64,000 nucleotides of DNA. Origin: Aphrophora alni (Eukaryota; Arthropoda; Insecta; Hemiptera; Aphrophoridae). Below are positions 60,200-64,000 of this stretch, one piece after another. The first letter of the stretch is position 1; the number at the start of each line of letters is the position of its first letter. A model generated the notes under the pieces. The model did not search any database. It was not told where the DNA came from and saw nothing but the letters and a program-made list of their open reading frames with translations. The position numbers were made by a program, and so were the translations under genes. The stretch spans positions 33,664,216 to 33,728,215 of the forward strand of contig OY740768.1 in the NCBI GenBank assembly GCA_963513935.1, given 5' to 3'.

Positions 60200-61916
60200 C
60201 TAATGAAACAAGGGTATTAATGGAGCAGAGATAATCTGACTGCTACAAGATGGAGTGTTTGCGAAGGTATTTTATTTAAATAGTTTACTGTCATAGAGAC
60301 CGCGTTCCCACCTCCCGCGTTAACTTTTCTTTAATAATTATATATTATTTTTAAGATTTATTCTGTTAGCTCATCACACATCTTACAAACACAGAAATAA
60401 ATGCACGAAATTGATATCAACGCTTACTTCAAAACTGTAATGTATGAACTTTGTTTAAATTAAACAAATTGTAAGAAGAAGTATGCATTTAAATTATAAA
60501 TGGGATTCAAAATACTTCGTGGTGTCACAGCACTGAAAGGCCATAGTCTGTTAGACGGTTTTTTAGTCAGGTAATATGTGATTAGCACACCTCATTCCAG
60601 TTGCCGTTATTTTACATTCTCAACCAAAATTCGCTACCAATTATACAATAAATTAAGTTTATTCAATTTTAAAGTTTACCTCTGTAAGCGCAATTTTAAT
60701 GGTTCATAACAGTTTTGTAGTTTTACAACGATTCAAAGAGATGTTTTTAGCTTATCTGCATTTTTTAATAATAAGTTTTTTAACGTTTTGTTTGCTCAAA
60801 ACGAATGCCCAGAATTTCTCCGCATTGTCAACTTTTATAAAATAATTTTATTTATAACCATTTCAAGCCAATTTAAATAAAAACAACATAAAAGTCAAAC
60901 ATGAGAAACTCCCGTTTAGAAACAATGAGCATGTTAACATAAACATTGTTGGCTTCTCCGAGTAGAAAATGCACATATTCATCTCTGTTGACAATACTTT
61001 ATCCCCAAAGAGGTAATTTCGCTTGATGCTTTACGTTACTTTTCGCCAACCTGAAGTAAACCATGTCTTATCGTCTGATCTGTTTATTACGTTGAGACGG
61101 TTCTAAATAATCAGTTTTCTGGAAAGGCGTGTTAACGTAACATCTGCGACATTACTCCTTTAGACACATAATGTGTTTATAACTTACATTTACTTTTCTT
61201 TGTCGATAGTTTCATTTCACAACTTAAAATACCAAGAGGATATAATATAAGAATATGCTAGTACTGTGCCAAATCAATGAGAAGTGTCAGAACCACACAG
61301 GTTTGTACCGTTTTAAACCACTAAGTTGGATTTAAACCACGTTTGTTTAAAGTTGTACAAACCGAAAGGAAAGTTTTGCTCGTTTTCAGATCCAAACCGC
61401 GTAATTCGAATCATGTGACAACTAAATTTTTCCAAACTAATATTCGTAAGCTTTTATATAAAAGAGCTATTTTATTAAAAGTAAGATCAATTATTCTTTA
61501 AATTTTTATACAAATATTGCTTTAAAAATTAATTAGTTTAGTCCATATTTAAGACATATAACAACATGTATTCATTTTTACATCCTAACCTAACCTAATC
61601 TAACTCAACATATTTAATTTGTAATCGAATTCAAAAACAAATACAACTTGATTGCAATGCTAGAAAGTTCTAGTTCATGTTTAAGCGATCTTAAAACAAT
61701 AGTATAAAAAAATCTTAGTATTGTATGAAAAACTAAAAACCGTCGCAAGTCGAAATCTCAGTAAATCTGACCATACTCGGAAATTTATCATTTGAAACAA
61801 CAAATCAACTTTCATGATTTTAAAAGACACATAATCTAGGACATATGGAACGGTATCCCCCCCCCCCCCTACATAGTTTCTTATAATGAGTCACTAATTT
61901 TTGTTTTTGTTTTTTT
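60200..61916. other. AT-rich stretch without a recognised gene
   Basis: A poly-C tract lies near 61858-61868. An aacctaacctaatctaactc tract near 61586 resembles degenerate telomere-like TTAGG repeats on the minus strand but is only about 25 bases long. No gene was recognised. Confidence 0.5.
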
Positions 61917-62045
61917 AGTTTGAAGGCGGAAACCCTCTCAGTTATCATCCCCTTATTAAAATATTTTACTCTAATAGCGTCAGGGTCTGAAGAGAACAAG
62001 ATTTGGCCAAAAGGTACCTGATAGATAATATTAAATAGTCCACTA
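61917..62045 (+). repeat. Dispersed coding-like family, copy D
   Basis: tactctaatagcgtcagggt then ctgaagagaacaagatttgg match copies A and B. The shared frame reads FYSNSVRV, a stop, then REQDLAKRYL. The relation is lost after about 62010. Confidence 0.6.
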
Positions 62046-62595
62046 AGTAGTAGTGAAACCTACGAAGTTGTTTATATAAACAATTTAACTTTAATTTTTT
62101 TTTTTATAAGAGATGCAGTTCACTTATTACATACGACTTTATTTAACGAACTGAGTACTTTTTTCAGAAATGTATTCTTTATGCTCAAATACCTTCTTTT
62201 TTAAGAGGATTTTAAAATTTGTTTAGAGATCAAAACAACGTTAATGAATGTATTGTCGATAAGAAATGTTCCAGAGAAGTGAAACAACCAGACAAGTGTT
62301 ACAACCTCCTTTCATGTAGAGTTTTACGGTACTGAAAGTCAGCGTTTTTAGTTCATTGATATTCAGCTATTCGCACTGTAGTTTGATCCTCAGAGGAATT
62401 CTCAATTCTTTGAACGCACCTTTTCGTTTTAATTTAGATGGGACCAGAGACACTCCAGTGTTTAGTATCGTCCTTTGCAACTTGTGCAGATATTCCCTTC
62501 TCTGAGAAAAAATGGTTTTCTTAAATTACAAAACTTTAACAATATAAGCTCATAATTCCTCCGTCAATATCCTCAAAATGATTACCTTCTTTCTA

Positions 62596-62597
<2 letters not shown>
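62046..62597. other. AT-rich stretch without a recognised gene
   Basis: Nothing recognisable was seen. Confidence 0.5.

Positions 62598-62646
<49 letters not shown>
62598..62646. repeat. (TA)n microsatellite
   Basis: About 24 TA units directly precede copy E of the dispersed family. Confidence 0.97.
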
Positions 62647-62647
<1 letters not shown>

Positions 62648-62661
62648 GGATTTTTTTCTAC

Positions 62662-62840
62662 TTGTTTAAAGGCGAAAAACTCCAATATTTGGTCAAGAGA
62701 GATCTGATAGGACGAGACGAAAGAGAGGGATCTAACCCAACATTATATGGAAAAAAATACTTAGATCTAGCTAGATTCCCTTAGAATATCTATACCCATA
62801 CTTACAATAGTGACCTCCTGAGAGTACGAATATTTACTAT
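62662..62840 (+). repeat. Dispersed coding-like family, copy E
   Basis: ttggtcaagagagatctgat, gaaagagagggatctaaccc and ttagatctagctagattccc match copies A and B. The frame GEKLQYLVKRDLIGRDEREG then SNPTLYGKKYLDLARFP is open to a stop near 62784. The following ccatacttacaatagtgacc resembles the same position in copy A. Confidence 0.6.
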
Positions 62841-62981
62841 TATATACAATTATGTTATGATGTATAAATTGTTTCGAATATCGGATTATTCTGATTGATG
62901 AAGTATTTTTGCAATATAAAACTTGCTTGTAAGACAATTAACTTACTTCTAAACTAATTTGTATGGCGAAAATGATTTTTT

Positions 62982-63240
62982 TAGCCCCTACTGGTTTAGT
63001 GGTTAGTCGTCTTGTTTCTCGAGTTCAATGTTCCGGCTTCAATTCGCGAGTTTGTTCAGTAATTTATGGTGTTGACTCAACATCGTGGGATCACTTGGGA
63101 AGTTACAATTGGTAGCGAACTGGAGAGTGCTGGAACAACAGCGACGGAAACTCAATGTACTAACCACACATTATACAACTGAGAAGCCGTCTAGAAGGCC
63201 TTGGGCTTTCAGATCTGTTAAGTCACGAAAATACGGTTTT
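62982..63240 (+). mobile_element. tRNA-derived SINE-like element
   Basis: tggtttagtgg (62992-63002) matches the RNA polymerase III A box and ggcttcaattc (63035-63045) approximates the B box (GGTTCAATTCC). The spacing of about 33 bases between them is normal for a tRNA. The start gcccctactggtttagtggt reads like a tRNA 5' half, but the acceptor and anticodon stems do not pair, so it is not a working tRNA gene. A tRNA-unrelated body follows, with GC-rich phrases (ctagaaggccttgggctttc) unlike the background, fading near 63240. No target duplication or A tail was fixed. Confidence 0.5.
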
Positions 63241-64000
63241 TTAATGTCATATTCTCAAAAAATATATTTCATTATATTCTTCAATTTAATAAAATAATCG
63301 TTTCCAGTCTTGACGTACATAGCTTGTATCAAAACTTCGTATGTACTTATTTATCTTTCTTCTTTCGTACTCTTGGAAGTTATCAAAATTTTTATAGTGT
63401 TGTTTTGTATTTTATTTGTTAAGTGGAAATTATAATCCAGCAAATATGCATCCCATAAATTGCAATTAACTTCCGTGTTCACTGTATTAAAATATAATGG
63501 AAGTACTGAGTATGAGAAAATACATTCCTAGCAGAAACACATAATGTTGGAAGTTAACCAAAAATTACCTCGAGTTTTTTAACCAACACTAAATTTAGTC
63601 CTTAAAACATTTACATTGTTTTAAAACATCCTTTCAAGGTTTTATAAAAAAGTAAATTAAATCTACATATTTGTTTACAGCTGAGTCACCATCACACTGG
63701 GGGATGGGAAATGATAAACTTAATAAACAATAGAGTCATCCAATGTTAAGGTACAAGAAGCCGGTAGAGAGTCATTCATCCCTTACATCAACTCTGCGTC
63801 AGATTAGATGCTTCATTAATATTAATGTCTCATTACAAGATCCGACGTGTGTCAACACGAACTGTTTGTTTAGTGCATGTTTAGACACGTATAAAAGGAG
63901 TCTATTTGAGGAGATAGGGGGACGATTATTCCGCGTAGTTTTATTAGAAACAGTATTTGAGAAAGGAAATTGAAAATCCTGATGAACTTGCACGCGATCG
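63241..64000. other. Right edge, possible promoter but no recognised gene
   Basis: A good TATA-box match, tataaaagg, lies at 63890-63898 in a less AT-rich stretch. No initiator motif stands at the expected distance and no start or exon can be shown before the window ends. A 76-codon plus frame at 63743-63973 crosses it without recognisable motifs. Confidence 0.3.

Noticed and set aside
61575..61612. Telomere-type TTAGG repeats (cctaacctaacctaatctaa)
   Set aside because: Only a few degenerate units in about 25 bases; consistent with chance or a simple repeat.
63890..63898. Core promoter at tataaaagg
   Set aside because: No initiator, no downstream coding start and no other support before the window ends.
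1..64000. CRISPR arrays, operons, bacterial terminators or phage genes
   Set aside because: The repeats are long satellites without unique spacers, and all identifiable coding relics are of eukaryotic mobile-element type.

Overview
This is a gene-poor, strongly AT-rich stretch of animal nuclear DNA, most likely from an insect or another arthropod. No operon, ribosome-binding-site or prokaryotic gene organisation is visible. The recognisable content is relics of eukaryotic mobile elements, several minisatellites, palindromic elements, dinucleotide microsatellites and a tRNA-derived SINE-like unit. The species cannot be named from the sequence. No complete host protein-coding gene can be supported. 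A few short open segments with good splice signals are listed as low-confidence exon candidates.

Layout. 1-10 kb: mostly featureless, with an 82-bp tandem duplication at 4.9 kb and the 3' coding end of a LINE reverse transcriptase (minus strand) at 5.6-6.2 kb. 10-16 kb: a TG/TGCG microsatellite, a half copy of a palindromic family, a 390-bp foldback element and a smaller relative (both carry a hammerhead-like core motif), and a repeat array beside a (TA)n run. 16.35-16.95 kb: a 5'-truncated LINE insertion (RNase H tail plus zinc knuckle) with an 11-bp target-site duplication. 17.9-19.55 kb: a decayed mobile element encoding two tandem Ulp1/C48-type cysteine protease modules followed by the C-terminal part of a PIF1-type helicase. 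24.6-26.05 kb: a 138-bp duplication and a six-copy 121-bp satellite. 26.7-31.4 kb: a nest of related interspersed repeats around a Gag-like open frame. 31.8-38.4 kb: an inverted copy of the 14.9-kb repeat, then ~260-bp and ~108-bp minisatellites. 42-50 kb: small repeats, palindromes, exon candidates and a third LINE fragment. 52.64-58.89 kb: a structurally complete, apparently young LTR retrotransposon with two ~2.07-kb LTRs, an initiator-Met-tRNA-type primer binding site, a polypurine tract and a 4-bp target duplication, but only ~2.1 kb of internal DNA and no pol gene. It is a non-autonomous, LARD-type element. 59-64 kb: three copies of a dispersed coding-like family, a (TA)n run and a tRNA-derived SINE.

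The elements do not form a pathway. They are layers of insertion: old decayed relics (LINEs, protease/helicase element), local tandem expansions, and one recent LTR element. The most unusual items are the tandem protease-plus-helicase relic, the pol-less long-LTR element, the paired hammerhead-like cores inside foldback elements, and a five-copy dispersed family whose copies seem to share one reading frame. All calls come from reading the sequence by eye; no database search was run.
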